64,000 bases of DNA from Sporosarcina highlanderae. GTDB taxonomy: Bacteria > Bacillota > Bacilli > Bacillales_A > Planococcaceae. The position numbers and the translations under genes were made by a program. The stretch's first letter is position 1, and each line of letters starts with the position of its first letter. Of this stretch, positions 56,176-64,000 are shown piece after piece. Under the pieces are notes generated by a model. It did no database searches, was not told the DNA's origin, and saw only the letters and a list, made by a program, of their open reading frames with translations. The stretch is taken from NCBI RefSeq assembly GCF_030433715.1, contig NZ_JAROCC010000007.1, positions 122,587 to 186,586 of the forward strand, given 5' to 3'.

Positions 56176-56364
56176 TCATTCGTCGCTTCCGTGGATGATT
56201 GTATAACGTTTGTGGTTGATGACTGTTTTTTCTTCAAGTTCCAATTCGTCGAAGTTCTCCATATATGTCAAGTCAACAATCACTGAGTTTTCATTTACCT
56301 TCTCAACGATGCCTTGCAAACCGTCTTTAAATTCTATAATATTACCAACTTCCGCAATTTTCAT
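56176..56364 (-). CDS. DUF2187 (YkvS-like) small protein
   Basis: 62 aa, a KOW-like beta barrel: VGNIIEFKDGLQGIVEKVNENSVIVDLTYM. AAAGGAG precedes the ATG. Function unknown in the family. Confidence 0.85.
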   Translation of the reverse strand: MKIAEVGNIIEFKDGLQGIVEKVNENSVIVDLTYMENFDELELEEKTVINHKRYTIIHGSDE

Positions 56365-56583
56365 AGCGAAACAGCTCCTTTAATTGATTGGTTCAACTAA
56401 CATGCAGTGAAGAACTTCACTGATAAAAGTTTCACCTTATAGTGTGCAATAAAAAAACTATAACGTAAAGTCTTTACTACTAAAATAGAATTATTTAATT
56501 TATCGAAAATAGAATTACCTTTATCTTCAAAATCATGTATAATAATCTTTTAGGTATATCTTCTTGAATCGGGGGGATTGCGC

Positions 56584-56775
56584 TTGAAGCAGATATTAGA
56601 AGAACAGGTTGAGTCAAAGCGCGAGGAGTTGATTGTGATGGCTATGCAAAAAGGCTTATCTTCAGTCGATGTCTTATTAATAAGTGAAGAGCTTGATTTT
56701 CTAATCAACCAATACAATTCTCTTGAGAATGAAGACCTATATGGAAATATTGGGGAAATGGGAAAGGGTGGTTAA
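56584..56775 (+). CDS. Spo0E-like aspartyl-phosphate phosphatase
   Basis: 63 aa. The family signature SEELDFLINQY (S-x-E-L-D-x-L-I) is at about residues 36-46. Such proteins dephosphorylate Spo0A~P and delay sporulation. TTG at 56584 follows GGGGGG at 7 nt; a TTG two codons earlier is too close. Only 1 nt separates its stop from the moxR start. Confidence 0.85.
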   Translation: MKQILEEQVESKREELIVMAMQKGLSSVDVLLISEELDFLINQYNSLENEDLYGNIGEMGKGG

Positions 56776-56776
56776 T

Positions 56777-57712
56777 GTGGTAACAATTAATGAGTTTAGA
56801 AAAGAATTAAACGAAGCTGTAATAGGTAGAGAGAAAGAATTCGATTTGATGTTGATAGCCTTATTACAAGATGGACATGTATTGCTTGAAAGTGTTCCCG
56901 GTTCTGGAAAAACTATGATGGCTAAGAGTTTTGCGAATGCATTTAAAGGTGACTTTAAACGTGTTCAATTTACTCCGGACGTTTTGCCATCTGATGTGAC
57001 AGGAATCCGATATTTTAACCCGCAATCGCAGGAGTTCATCTTAAAGGCGGGACCAGTCTCTTCTAATATATTACTTGCGGATGAGATAAATCGGGCTACA
57101 CCACGTACACAGTCCAGTTTGCTTGAATCAATGGAAGAGAAGCAAGTGACGATTGACGGTGAAACGCTTCCATTACCAAAGCCGTTCATGGTCATTGCGA
57201 CACAGAATCCTATCGAGTCCCAACAAGGGACGTTTCCGTTACCGGCTGCGCAATTGGATCGCTTTCTTTTTAAATTGAATATCGATTATCCAACATTCGA
57301 AGAAGAACATGAGATTTTAAAGCAGTACGGCCAAAAGCCTGGCGATATTAAAACACAAACGATTATCGATGCGGAAACTGTTCTGAAATGGGCGGCTGAA
57401 GCTCGTAGAGTAAGTGTCCATGAAGACATCGAGAAGTATATATTGAAAATCGTCCGCTCGACAAGGGAGCATCCATTCTTAGAGCTTGGTTTGAGTTCCC
57501 GTGCAGCGCTTGCTATCCTTCAAGCTACCCGGACAAAGGCTTATATTGAAGGTAGGGATTTTGCTACGCCAGATGATGTGAAAGCAATTATTGCCCCAGT
57601 AGCATTGCATCGTATGGAGCTTTCGACGGAAGGGGTATTGACGAAGAGCATCGAAGAAGTGCTACAGGAAATAATCAGTTCCATTCCAGCTCCATTAGAG
57701 GCTACAGTCTAA
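56777..57712 (+). CDS. MoxR-family AAA+ ATPase
   Basis: 311 aa. Walker A GSGKTMM, Walker B LLADEINRATPRTQSSLLEAM-type block, sensor ATQNPIE. A chaperone-like ATPase that works with DUF58/VWA partners. GTG at 56777 follows AAAGGGTGG. First of a moxR-DUF58-membrane protein trio like B. subtilis yeaC-yeaD-yebA. Confidence 0.92.
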   Translation: MVTINEFRKELNEAVIGREKEFDLMLIALLQDGHVLLESVPGSGKTMMAKSFANAFKGDFKRVQFTPDVLPSDVTGIRYFNPQSQEFILKAGPVSSNILLADEINRATPRTQSSLLESMEEKQVTIDGETLPLPKPFMVIATQNPIESQQGTFPLPAAQLDRFLFKLNIDYPTFEEEHEILKQYGQKPGDIKTQTIIDAETVLKWAAEARRVSVHEDIEKYILKIVRSTREHPFLELGLSSRAALAILQATRTKAYIEGRDFATPDDVKAIIAPVALHRMELSTEGVLTKSIEEVLQEIISSIPAPLEATV

Positions 57713-58920
57713 TGAACTGGATACGCTATGAACATGGATTTAAGTCAATACATCAAGGTATGGCCTTCACCTTCATTTTTTTCATCTGGTCATTTATTTA
57801 TTTACAAACATGGTTGGCAGCTAGCTTCGGGGCGGTTTTTGCTATGCTTGCATTCCAAAACGTTTATTTTTCCAAAGTAGGTAAGGGTTTAATAGTCAAT
57901 TTCAAGGCGAAACAGAAACGTATTTTGATAGACGGTGAGGAAGAGTTGATCATGGAGTTTGACAATGGCATCGTTCCGATTTGGAATGGCACACTCACCC
58001 TGTCAATTGAGGATCCTGTTGCGCCAAGTACGGATAATCGAAAGCATTATAGTGGTGTTTACGACTTATCGGTTCCGTTTGCGGTAGGGTCCAATAAAAA
58101 GGTTGAAATCCGGATTCCACTTGAAGGTAAAAAGAGGGGAATGTCACGGGTCACAAGGCTGATATTGGAAGTTCCTCATCTATTTGGTGATGGTTCTGTA
58201 AATATGGAGTTAGAAGATCCAATTTCCTATCAAAGCTTAGTTTACCCTCGCGTAACAGCACTTGGTAGGGAACTGGACTCCTCCCCATTTAAGCCGGGAG
58301 AAGTCGAGCAAAAGACTTCGCTTTTCACTGATGCATTACAGATGATTGGAACCCGTGATTACGTGCCGACGGATCGTTTTGATCAAATTCACTGGACGGC
58401 AAGCGCGAAAATGCAAAAACTCCAAACGAAGGAATTCCTTCCGGTCAGCTCGCAAAGCGTAGCTCTGATTTTGAATACGATCGAGAAGGATCGTGGGTAT
58501 ATGGATTTCGAAACGAAAGTGGAAAGGCTCGTTTCTTATGCCGATTATTGCATGAAACACAATATTCCATATTCGGTTTCCATCAATTTGCGGACATTCG
58601 GGGCAACGCCCTATCTACAATTGCCAAGTGGGCAAGGAAAAGTCCAATTTCAGAAAACGATGGTAATGCTTGCTAAAATATCTGAAAAGAATGCGAAAAT
58701 GCGGTATGAAGATATGTTGTTAAATATGGAAAGCACTGGACAGCTTCCGCAAACTATCGTTTTAATATCGCATGAAAATGATAAAATCAGGGCGGTTGCA
58801 CAAAAATGGTCAAGACAATATGCGGTCATAATGGACACCGTTAGCGAAGGGAGTGGAAATGAATGGGACAATCCAGTTTTGAAAAAGACCGGAACCGATT
58901 CAGCCTTTCCGAGCGCCTAG
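57712..58920 (+). CDS. DUF58 membrane-associated protein (YeaD-like)
   Basis: 402 aa. Two N-terminal TM helices, a beta-rich region, then the DUF58 signature TRDYVPTDRFDQIHWTASAK. ATG overlaps the moxR stop by one base. Confidence 0.88.
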   Translation: MNWIRYEHGFKSIHQGMAFTFIFFIWSFIYLQTWLAASFGAVFAMLAFQNVYFSKVGKGLIVNFKAKQKRILIDGEEELIMEFDNGIVPIWNGTLTLSIEDPVAPSTDNRKHYSGVYDLSVPFAVGSNKKVEIRIPLEGKKRGMSRVTRLILEVPHLFGDGSVNMELEDPISYQSLVYPRVTALGRELDSSPFKPGEVEQKTSLFTDALQMIGTRDYVPTDRFDQIHWTASAKMQKLQTKEFLPVSSQSVALILNTIEKDRGYMDFETKVERLVSYADYCMKHNIPYSVSINLRTFGATPYLQLPSGQGKVQFQKTMVMLAKISEKNAKMRYEDMLLNMESTGQLPQTIVLISHENDKIRAVAQKWSRQYAVIMDTVSEGSGNEWDNPVLKKTGTDSAFPSA

Positions 58921-60098
58921 TCGTTGAGCTGTTTCTATTGGCATACCTATTCGCATTCTTAATTGCGGATCCATATTCCATCATGCCTTATCTTTGGTTA
59001 CTCATCGCAATAGTGGGTGGGATTATCTCATATATCCTCTTCTATTCACGGGAATATTCGCTTGGTCTCGGCCTTGCTTTTACCGTTGGATTGATGCTGA
59101 TATTATGGCTGATTGGAACTCCATTGATGATCATATTGATATTTTTTGTATTTGTGTTTTGGAGGGTTCAAGTAAACTTCGGTGGCTCGCGAATTAATGG
59201 TTGGCCATTTTTCGCTGCTAACTCAGCCGCTTTAATCATCTTTACTCTAATCTCCAGGTTGTTTTATGTATTTGAAAATCCGACGTTGATCATGCGGCAA
59301 CTTCTGTTCATTTATCTGTGCACATCATTCCTGTTCTATTTTATTCGCATGCTTTCTATTACAGTGAATAGCAGGCAATTAGGCAACTTTAAAGTTAGTG
59401 AAGCCGGGAGGATTTTCGGCGTTATTATGGGGATTGGGACTTCAGTATTTTTAGTTGTTTTATTTGTCCTAAAGCCTGTCCGAACGATGTTCATCGAGAT
59501 TTTCAGTTTTCTTTTCGGTGGGGTGTTCGGGATATTTGGGAGAGCCTTGGATCCTCTACTGCAGCCTCAGGAAATCATCGAAGAAAATGTGGAAGTAGAA
59601 GGTGAAGGTAGTTGGGACGACTGGATACCATTAGATGATCCATATAAAGTCTTTGGCAAAACTTCTTCGATATTTGAATACACGACACTAGCAGTCGCCC
59701 TGGTAATTTTAATCGCCGTGACTATTTTCATTATCATCAAAAAGAGAAACAGTCGCTATTTAGAAAAACAGGAAGCCTATACTTTTTCGTTTAAGGGGAA
59801 AAAAGGGAAAGAGACAAAACAGCATAGTTTGCTTTATGATTATTCTTCTGCACGGGATGAAGTACGAAAATCCTTCGAGCAGTTTGAAAAAGATGCACAG
59901 GTCTCTAAATTCAATAGGCTGCATGGTGAGACGGTGAAAGAATGGTTTACGCGTATGGGATGGGGACAGAATGACAATATTTTATCTGTTTATAATGAGG
60001 TCAGATACGGTTCGCATGTCCCTACGGAAAATGAGCAAAACGCTTTTCAACAAGGACTTGAAGAAATTAAAAAAAGATTTTTTGTAAAAGAGGTTTAA
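58863..60098 (+). CDS. Multi-pass membrane protein of the MoxR-DUF58 operon
   Basis: 411 aa. Seven TM helices, a short loop region, one more TM helix near residue 275, and a cytosolic C-terminal helical domain (RDEVRKSFEQFEKDA..., GETVKEWFTRMGW) resembling DUF4129. It overlaps DUF58 by 58 nt. B. subtilis YebA at this position carries a transglutaminase-like domain, which is not present here. Confidence 0.8.
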   Translation: MGQSSFEKDRNRFSLSERLVVELFLLAYLFAFLIADPYSIMPYLWLLIAIVGGIISYILFYSREYSLGLGLAFTVGLMLILWLIGTPLMIILIFFVFVFWRVQVNFGGSRINGWPFFAANSAALIIFTLISRLFYVFENPTLIMRQLLFIYLCTSFLFYFIRMLSITVNSRQLGNFKVSEAGRIFGVIMGIGTSVFLVVLFVLKPVRTMFIEIFSFLFGGVFGIFGRALDPLLQPQEIIEENVEVEGEGSWDDWIPLDDPYKVFGKTSSIFEYTTLAVALVILIAVTIFIIIKKRNSRYLEKQEAYTFSFKGKKGKETKQHSLLYDYSSARDEVRKSFEQFEKDAQVSKFNRLHGETVKEWFTRMGWGQNDNILSVYNEVRYGSHVPTENEQNAFQQGLEEIKKRFFVKEV

Positions 60099-60158
60099 GA
60101 TGTTTTGAAACGGGGGACATTATAATTGAACACAGCAACATTCTCATTTCCCCCTTTT

Positions 60159-60197
60159 GAGGACGGACCCTTTACAGGATCTGTCCTCCTTTTTTTA
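60159..60197 (+). terminator. Terminator after the MoxR operon
   Basis: GAGGACGGA-CC pairs with GG-TCTGTCCTC around TTTACA, followed by a T-run of seven. Confidence 0.92.
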
Positions 60198-60247
60198 TGT
60201 TTTTTGCTTATAATGTATGTAGATATAAAAAAATGGAGGGGTAATTT

Positions 60248-61120
60248 ATGGGAAAAGAGAAAATTGCATTCATCGGAACTGGAGTAATGGGAAGCAGCAT
60301 CGTTAAACATTTAGTAAACGCCAATTATGAAGTGACTATTTTTACACGAACAAAAGAAAAAGCAGAGTCAGTTATTGCCCATGGAGCGAAGTGGGCTGAT
60401 ACAGTTGGACAAGCAGTGAAAGAAGCTGACCTTATCTTTACAATGGTTGGGTATCCGACAGACGTTGAAGAAGTGTATTACACCGAAAATGGAATTTTAG
60501 CGAATGCCAAAAAAGGCTCAGTTTTAATTGATATGACAACTTCAAGTCCGGAATTGGCAAAAAGAATTGCCGCAGATGGTGAGTTAAGAGGAATTGATTC
60601 AATAGATGCTCCTGTCTCAGGGGGAGATGTCGGTGCTCAAAACGGTACTTTATCTATTATGTGTGGAGGAAATGAGCAGACATTTAAACGACTCTTACCG
60701 ATTTTTGAGGTTTTTGGTAAACAAATTGTTTATCAAGGTGACGCAGGAGCAGGTCAACATACAAAGATGTGTAACCAAATTGCCATTTCGACAAATATGA
60801 TAGGAGTCTGTGAAGCACTTGCCTATGGAAAAGCTGCTGGACTGGATGCAGAAACAATATTGCAATCGATCTCCTCTGGTGCAGCAGGATCATGGTCCCT
60901 TTCTAACTTGGCCCCACGGATTATCAAGGAAGACTTTGAACCGGGATTTTTTGTTAAACATTTCTTGAAGGATATGAATATCGCTCTATCTGAGGCTGAG
61001 CTCATGGGAATATCACTTCCGGGTCTACAGATGGCTCGAGATATGTATGATAAGCTTGTTGAAGAGGGGTATGGAGAAAATGGTACCCAGGTTTTATATA
61101 AACGATATATTGAGAAGTGA
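60248..61120 (+). CDS. ykwC: 3-hydroxyisobutyrate dehydrogenase-family oxidoreductase (YkwC-like)
   Basis: 290 aa. N-terminal Rossmann FIGTGVMGSSIVKHL with NAD(P) preference, substrate motif DAPVSGGDVGAQNG, and catalytic Lys in GQHTKMCNQ. Neighbouring ykyB supports the ykwC assignment. GGAGGGG precedes the ATG. Confidence 0.9.
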   Translation: MGKEKIAFIGTGVMGSSIVKHLVNANYEVTIFTRTKEKAESVIAHGAKWADTVGQAVKEADLIFTMVGYPTDVEEVYYTENGILANAKKGSVLIDMTTSSPELAKRIAADGELRGIDSIDAPVSGGDVGAQNGTLSIMCGGNEQTFKRLLPIFEVFGKQIVYQGDAGAGQHTKMCNQIAISTNMIGVCEALAYGKAAGLDAETILQSISSGAAGSWSLSNLAPRIIKEDFEPGFFVKHFLKDMNIALSEAELMGISLPGLQMARDMYDKLVEEGYGENGTQVLYKRYIEK

Positions 61121-61158
61121 AAAAGGAGGGGCCCCAGGACGAGGTGCCCTCCTTTTTA
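61121..61158. terminator. Terminator between ykwC and ykyB
   Basis: AAAAGGAGGG-CC pairs with GG-GCCCTCCTTTT around a CCAGGACGA loop; serves both converging genes. Confidence 0.9.
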
Positions 61159-61632
61159 TTTTCCGTCCAAATAGGAAGAACGGAATGATTGGGTGTTGCT
61201 TACTCTTGGTTTTAAACGTTTGGGAGATGATACAAATTTCTTCTTACCGATTTTAATTGATGGTTTTTGTTTTTCAGCTATAAAATCTGTCAATAAGTCT
61301 CTTGCGGTTTTCAAATTCATCCGTTCTTGGGGATTCCGGAATGCCTGGTCTTGGTTGCCTAAATGGGGAAGAGATTTGAAGTCTTCTTTTTCAGGTAAGG
61401 TATGAAAGAGGAAGTCACCGCACTTTACTAATACGGTCGAACTTTGCTTGCTCATCTGGGGATTATCAATAAAGTGCAGGCCGATTTTTTTCGCATACCC
61501 CATCTGAAGCAATTTCTGAATCGATTTGTTTTTTAATGCATATAATTCACGATTATTCGGTGCCGTTTTAGCGTGCCGATTCACTGTGTAGATTGCGATG
61601 GCGATTTGACGTCTCTTTGTTTCAGTTTCCAT
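61156..61632 (-). CDS. ykyB: YkyB-family protein
   Basis: 158 aa, basic. Conserved IAIAIYTVNRHAKTAPNNRELYALKNKSI start. AGGAGG precedes the ATG. The family has no known function in Bacillales. Confidence 0.85.
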   Translation of the reverse strand: METETKRRQIAIAIYTVNRHAKTAPNNRELYALKNKSIQKLLQMGYAKKIGLHFIDNPQMSKQSSTVLVKCGDFLFHTLPEKEDFKSLPHLGNQDQAFRNPQERMNLKTARDLLTDFIAEKQKPSIKIGKKKFVSSPKRLKPRVSNTQSFRSSYLDGK

Positions 61633-61834
61633 GGATTCCTCCTAATTTATGCAAATTGATTATCTCTTTTTATTTTATCACAAATATTCACGAAACATTT
61701 GTAAAATGATTAGGCAAAAAGTACTGAAATTTTAGGAAACTACTATTTTTTTGTCGAATATAAAGGTATACTTGTAAAATAACGTCGAAAAAAGTTCTGC
61801 GTAAGTTTACATTCGGACATGCATGGAGGCAGCC

Positions 61835-63889
61835 ATGAATCATAAAACAGTGGAAGTTGAAAAACAACTTGAATGTGCAATAGATACATACTTTTACAAT
61901 CATCCTTTTGATATGACCATCTTAATAGGGTGGAAAGACGACGATTGGAAGGTCATCCTTGCAAATAATAAAGCAAGCCAATTATTCAAGGAGGAAGAAG
62001 GGGCTCTTGCCTCGGTTTTTTTTGGAGGAATTTGGAGGACAATTAAAAAGCAAATAAAAGTCTTAAAGTTTCAACCTTCTGTAAAGATGTTTTTAACAAT
62101 CAAAATAGATGGTAGGGATCAGCTTTTTGAGATGGGGCTGTTTCGACAAGAAACAAATGAATCCAAGCAGATTATAGTTGTCGAATTAAGAGCTCAGGAA
62201 GAATTGATGTCTGAACAGAAAGTTAGATGGTTATACGAGCAAAAGTATATGTCTGTTATTGATCATAATCTGGATCCGATTATTACGGTTAATCGTAAAA
62301 ACCGGATCACCTATGCAAATATTGCTGTCCATAAATCATTCGGGTACCGTTCAAAAGAATTGACTGGAAGATCTATTGTGGACTTAATTGGTGATGATAA
62401 GGTCGATGAATTCAGTACCTTCCTGTCTCGCGCATTCTTAGGAGAGTCGATTGAGATGGAAGGGATTACTTTTTTTCATAAAAAGGGACAATATCTATCT
62501 GCATACTTAAAAACGATTCCAGTATCTATTCAGGGGGATATCCAGGAGATCCATATGATATTAAGGGATACTTCTGCTCATTTTAAAAACAACGAAAAGT
62601 TATTATTTCTTTCATATCATGATCAGCTAACTGGGTTATGGAATAGAAGGGCCTTGAAAGAACATTTCGAGGCAGATGCGGAATATGCAAATCGTAGTGA
62701 TGAAAAGTTATCGTTCATCCACTTGGATTTGGACCGTTTCAAGACCATTAACGATTCAATCGGAAGAACAGGCGCCGATGAAATCCTTAAGATGATTGCA
62801 GAACGGGTTAAAATGGTATGTCCAACTGCCGGTAAACTATATCGGAACGGCGGGGACGAATATATAATCCTCTTGCGGGATCATTCCATTGAAAAAACGG
62901 AGGACCTTGCTAAACGAATTTTAAGCGATTTCACTAAGCCATTCTATTTCGATCATCAAGAATATTTTATTTCATCATCCATCGGCATTTCAGTTTATCC
63001 AGACGATGGGTTGATTCTTGAAGAACTTCTTAAAAAAGCGGAGCAGGCTGTATTTTTCGTCAAAGAGCGTGGGCGTGCCCATTATCGATTCTATAAAGAA
63101 GAGATGAACACTTCTTTTACGGATGCAGCTATCATGGAATCGCATTTACGTAGAGCCATTGAATTCAATGAACTTGAAATCCACTATCAACCTCAAGTCA
63201 ATTTAAAGACTGGTCAAATTGACAGTTTTGAAGCGTTGTTACGCTGGAATAATCGGAAATTCGGTTTTGTTTCACCTTCACTTTTCATTCCAATGGCGGA
63301 GGAGTCGGGACTGATTCATACAATAGGGGACTGGGTATTGGAATCAGTATGTAAACAACTTAAAGAATGGCAGGATAAACAATTCCGTAAGGTGCGGATT
63401 GCTGTTAATATCTCCCCAAAACAATTCAGCACAGGTGAATTTGCGTGTAAGGCAAAAGATATGATAGATCAATATGGGATTCACGCATCGTCGTTCGAAG
63501 TTGAAATAACGGAAACAGCACTTATGAATATTAAAGATACACTTTCTACATTGCAAAAGCTGAAGGAGATTGGTGTCACGATTTCAATTGATGATTTCGG
63601 GACAGGGTATTCGTCACTAAGTTATTTGAAATTGTATCCAATTGATATTATTAAAATAGACCGATCGTTTATTAAGGATATTGAAGTGGATGAAAAGAAT
63701 GCAGCGATTGCTAAAACGATTATTAGTCTTGCCCATAATCTTGGGATGCAGGTGATTGCTGAAGGGGTGGAGAAGGATTTACAGGCTAAAATTCTAATTG
63801 AAGCCGATTGTCATAAGGCTCAGGGGTTTTTATTCAGTAAGGCTATACCCGCATCGCAGATAGTTGAGAAGTATTTTTCGTGGGTTTGA
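61835..63889 (+). CDS. PAS-GGDEF-EAL cyclic-di-GMP protein
   Basis: 684 aa. Two PAS-like regions (about residues 20-125 and 140-255, the second with SVIDHNLDPIITVNRKNRITYANIAVHKSFGY), GGDEF domain with GGDEY (about 338) and EAL domain with EALLRWN (about 464), NISPKQF, DDFGTGYSSL and DRSFI. Both catalytic motifs look intact, so it may make and/or break c-di-GMP. No TM segment. ATG at 61835 follows GGAGG. Confidence 0.92.
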   Translation: MNHKTVEVEKQLECAIDTYFYNHPFDMTILIGWKDDDWKVILANNKASQLFKEEEGALASVFFGGIWRTIKKQIKVLKFQPSVKMFLTIKIDGRDQLFEMGLFRQETNESKQIIVVELRAQEELMSEQKVRWLYEQKYMSVIDHNLDPIITVNRKNRITYANIAVHKSFGYRSKELTGRSIVDLIGDDKVDEFSTFLSRAFLGESIEMEGITFFHKKGQYLSAYLKTIPVSIQGDIQEIHMILRDTSAHFKNNEKLLFLSYHDQLTGLWNRRALKEHFEADAEYANRSDEKLSFIHLDLDRFKTINDSIGRTGADEILKMIAERVKMVCPTAGKLYRNGGDEYIILLRDHSIEKTEDLAKRILSDFTKPFYFDHQEYFISSSIGISVYPDDGLILEELLKKAEQAVFFVKERGRAHYRFYKEEMNTSFTDAAIMESHLRRAIEFNELEIHYQPQVNLKTGQIDSFEALLRWNNRKFGFVSPSLFIPMAEESGLIHTIGDWVLESVCKQLKEWQDKQFRKVRIAVNISPKQFSTGEFACKAKDMIDQYGIHASSFEVEITETALMNIKDTLSTLQKLKEIGVTISIDDFGTGYSSLSYLKLYPIDIIKIDRSFIKDIEVDEKNAAIAKTIISLAHNLGMQVIAEGVEKDLQAKILIEADCHKAQGFLFSKAIPASQIVEKYFSWV

Positions 63890-63923
63890 AAGAAAAAACC
63901 CCTTAGGATCCACATGGTAACGC

Positions 63924-63954
63924 TGTTGATTTCCGCTCCAGGCGGACGCTTTCT
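63924..63954 (+). repeat. Interspersed repeat copy 2
   Basis: GTTGATTTCCGCTCCAGGCG followed by GACGCTTTC. Homologous to the copy at 1081-1116; it diverges after CTTTC. Confidence 0.5.
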
Positions 63955-64000
63955 TACCTGTAGTCAAGTGTTTACCTAAATTATCTTTCAATATAAAACA

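Noticed and set aside
1..64000. CRISPR array
   Set aside because: No regularly spaced direct repeats with unique spacers and no cas genes were seen; the TGGCTC repeats at 31799-31847 are too few and lack spacers of CRISPR size.

Overview
The window is AT-rich DNA from an endospore-forming member of the Bacillales. Spo0E and SpoIIP homologues, strong AGGAGG-type ribosome binding sites with frequent TTG/GTG starts, a CopZ/CsoR/CadC/MerR gene set and a ykwC/ykyB neighbourhood all fit. Best guess (inference) is Planococcaceae/Caryophanaceae, Sporosarcina-like.

Positions 1 to about 38,460 are accessory: a multi-metal resistance island whose right edge is marked by an excisionase-like gene and a tyrosine integrase lying against a tRNA-Val(GAC) gene (38464-38536, minus strand). 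The left edge is outside the window. Reading left to right: a second prolipoprotein diacylglyceryl transferase (lgt); an Endonuclease I family nuclease without a signal peptide; a His-rich CopB-type ATPase (CPH motif) divergent from a membrane-cupredoxin fusion and a TlpA/ResA-like thioredoxin; an NlpC/P60 protein cut off from its SLH domains; an orphan half-size sulfite/nitrite-reductase-like protein; csoR, copZ and copA with a clear CsoR operator; a histidine kinase remnant; a small membrane pair; a multicopper oxidase lipoprotein; an extra SpoIIP; a Cys-rich four-helix-bundle copper-storage protein; a CopL/YdhK lipoprotein; cadCA with its operator; copC-copD; bdbD-bdbC; a CzcO-like flavoprotein with CzcD; a ZIP permease; and merR-merA behind a perfect MerR dyad. 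Together these cover Cu export, periplasm-side Cu oxidation and sequestration, cytosolic Cu storage, Cd/Zn export, Zn/Co efflux and Hg reduction. Two products (MCO, CopL) are predicted lipoproteins that the island lgt could lipidate.

Positions 27,500-38,500 are the recombination and possible defence end: an 868-aa SF2 helicase fused to a PD-(D/E)XK-like nuclease domain, a decayed tyrosine recombinase abutted by the 3' end (domains V-VI) of a group II intron, IS21-like terminal repeats, three tandem tyrosine recombinases resembling a RIT (recombinase-in-trio) element, an HTH-like regulator, a small ORF whose ribosome binding site sits in a hairpin, an excisionase and the integrase.

From the tRNA onward the content looks like ordinary chromosome: DNA glycosylase, aldehyde dehydrogenase, M42 peptidase, MurE, RF3, an RND efflux pump, a yybP-ykoY manganese riboswitch with a TerC-family exporter, a KtrB-type K+ channel subunit, a B12-binding radical SAM enzyme, a PAS histidine kinase, a MarR regulator, a lipoprotein, a Spo0E-MoxR-DUF58-membrane protein operon, ykwC, ykyB and a PAS-GGDEF-EAL protein.
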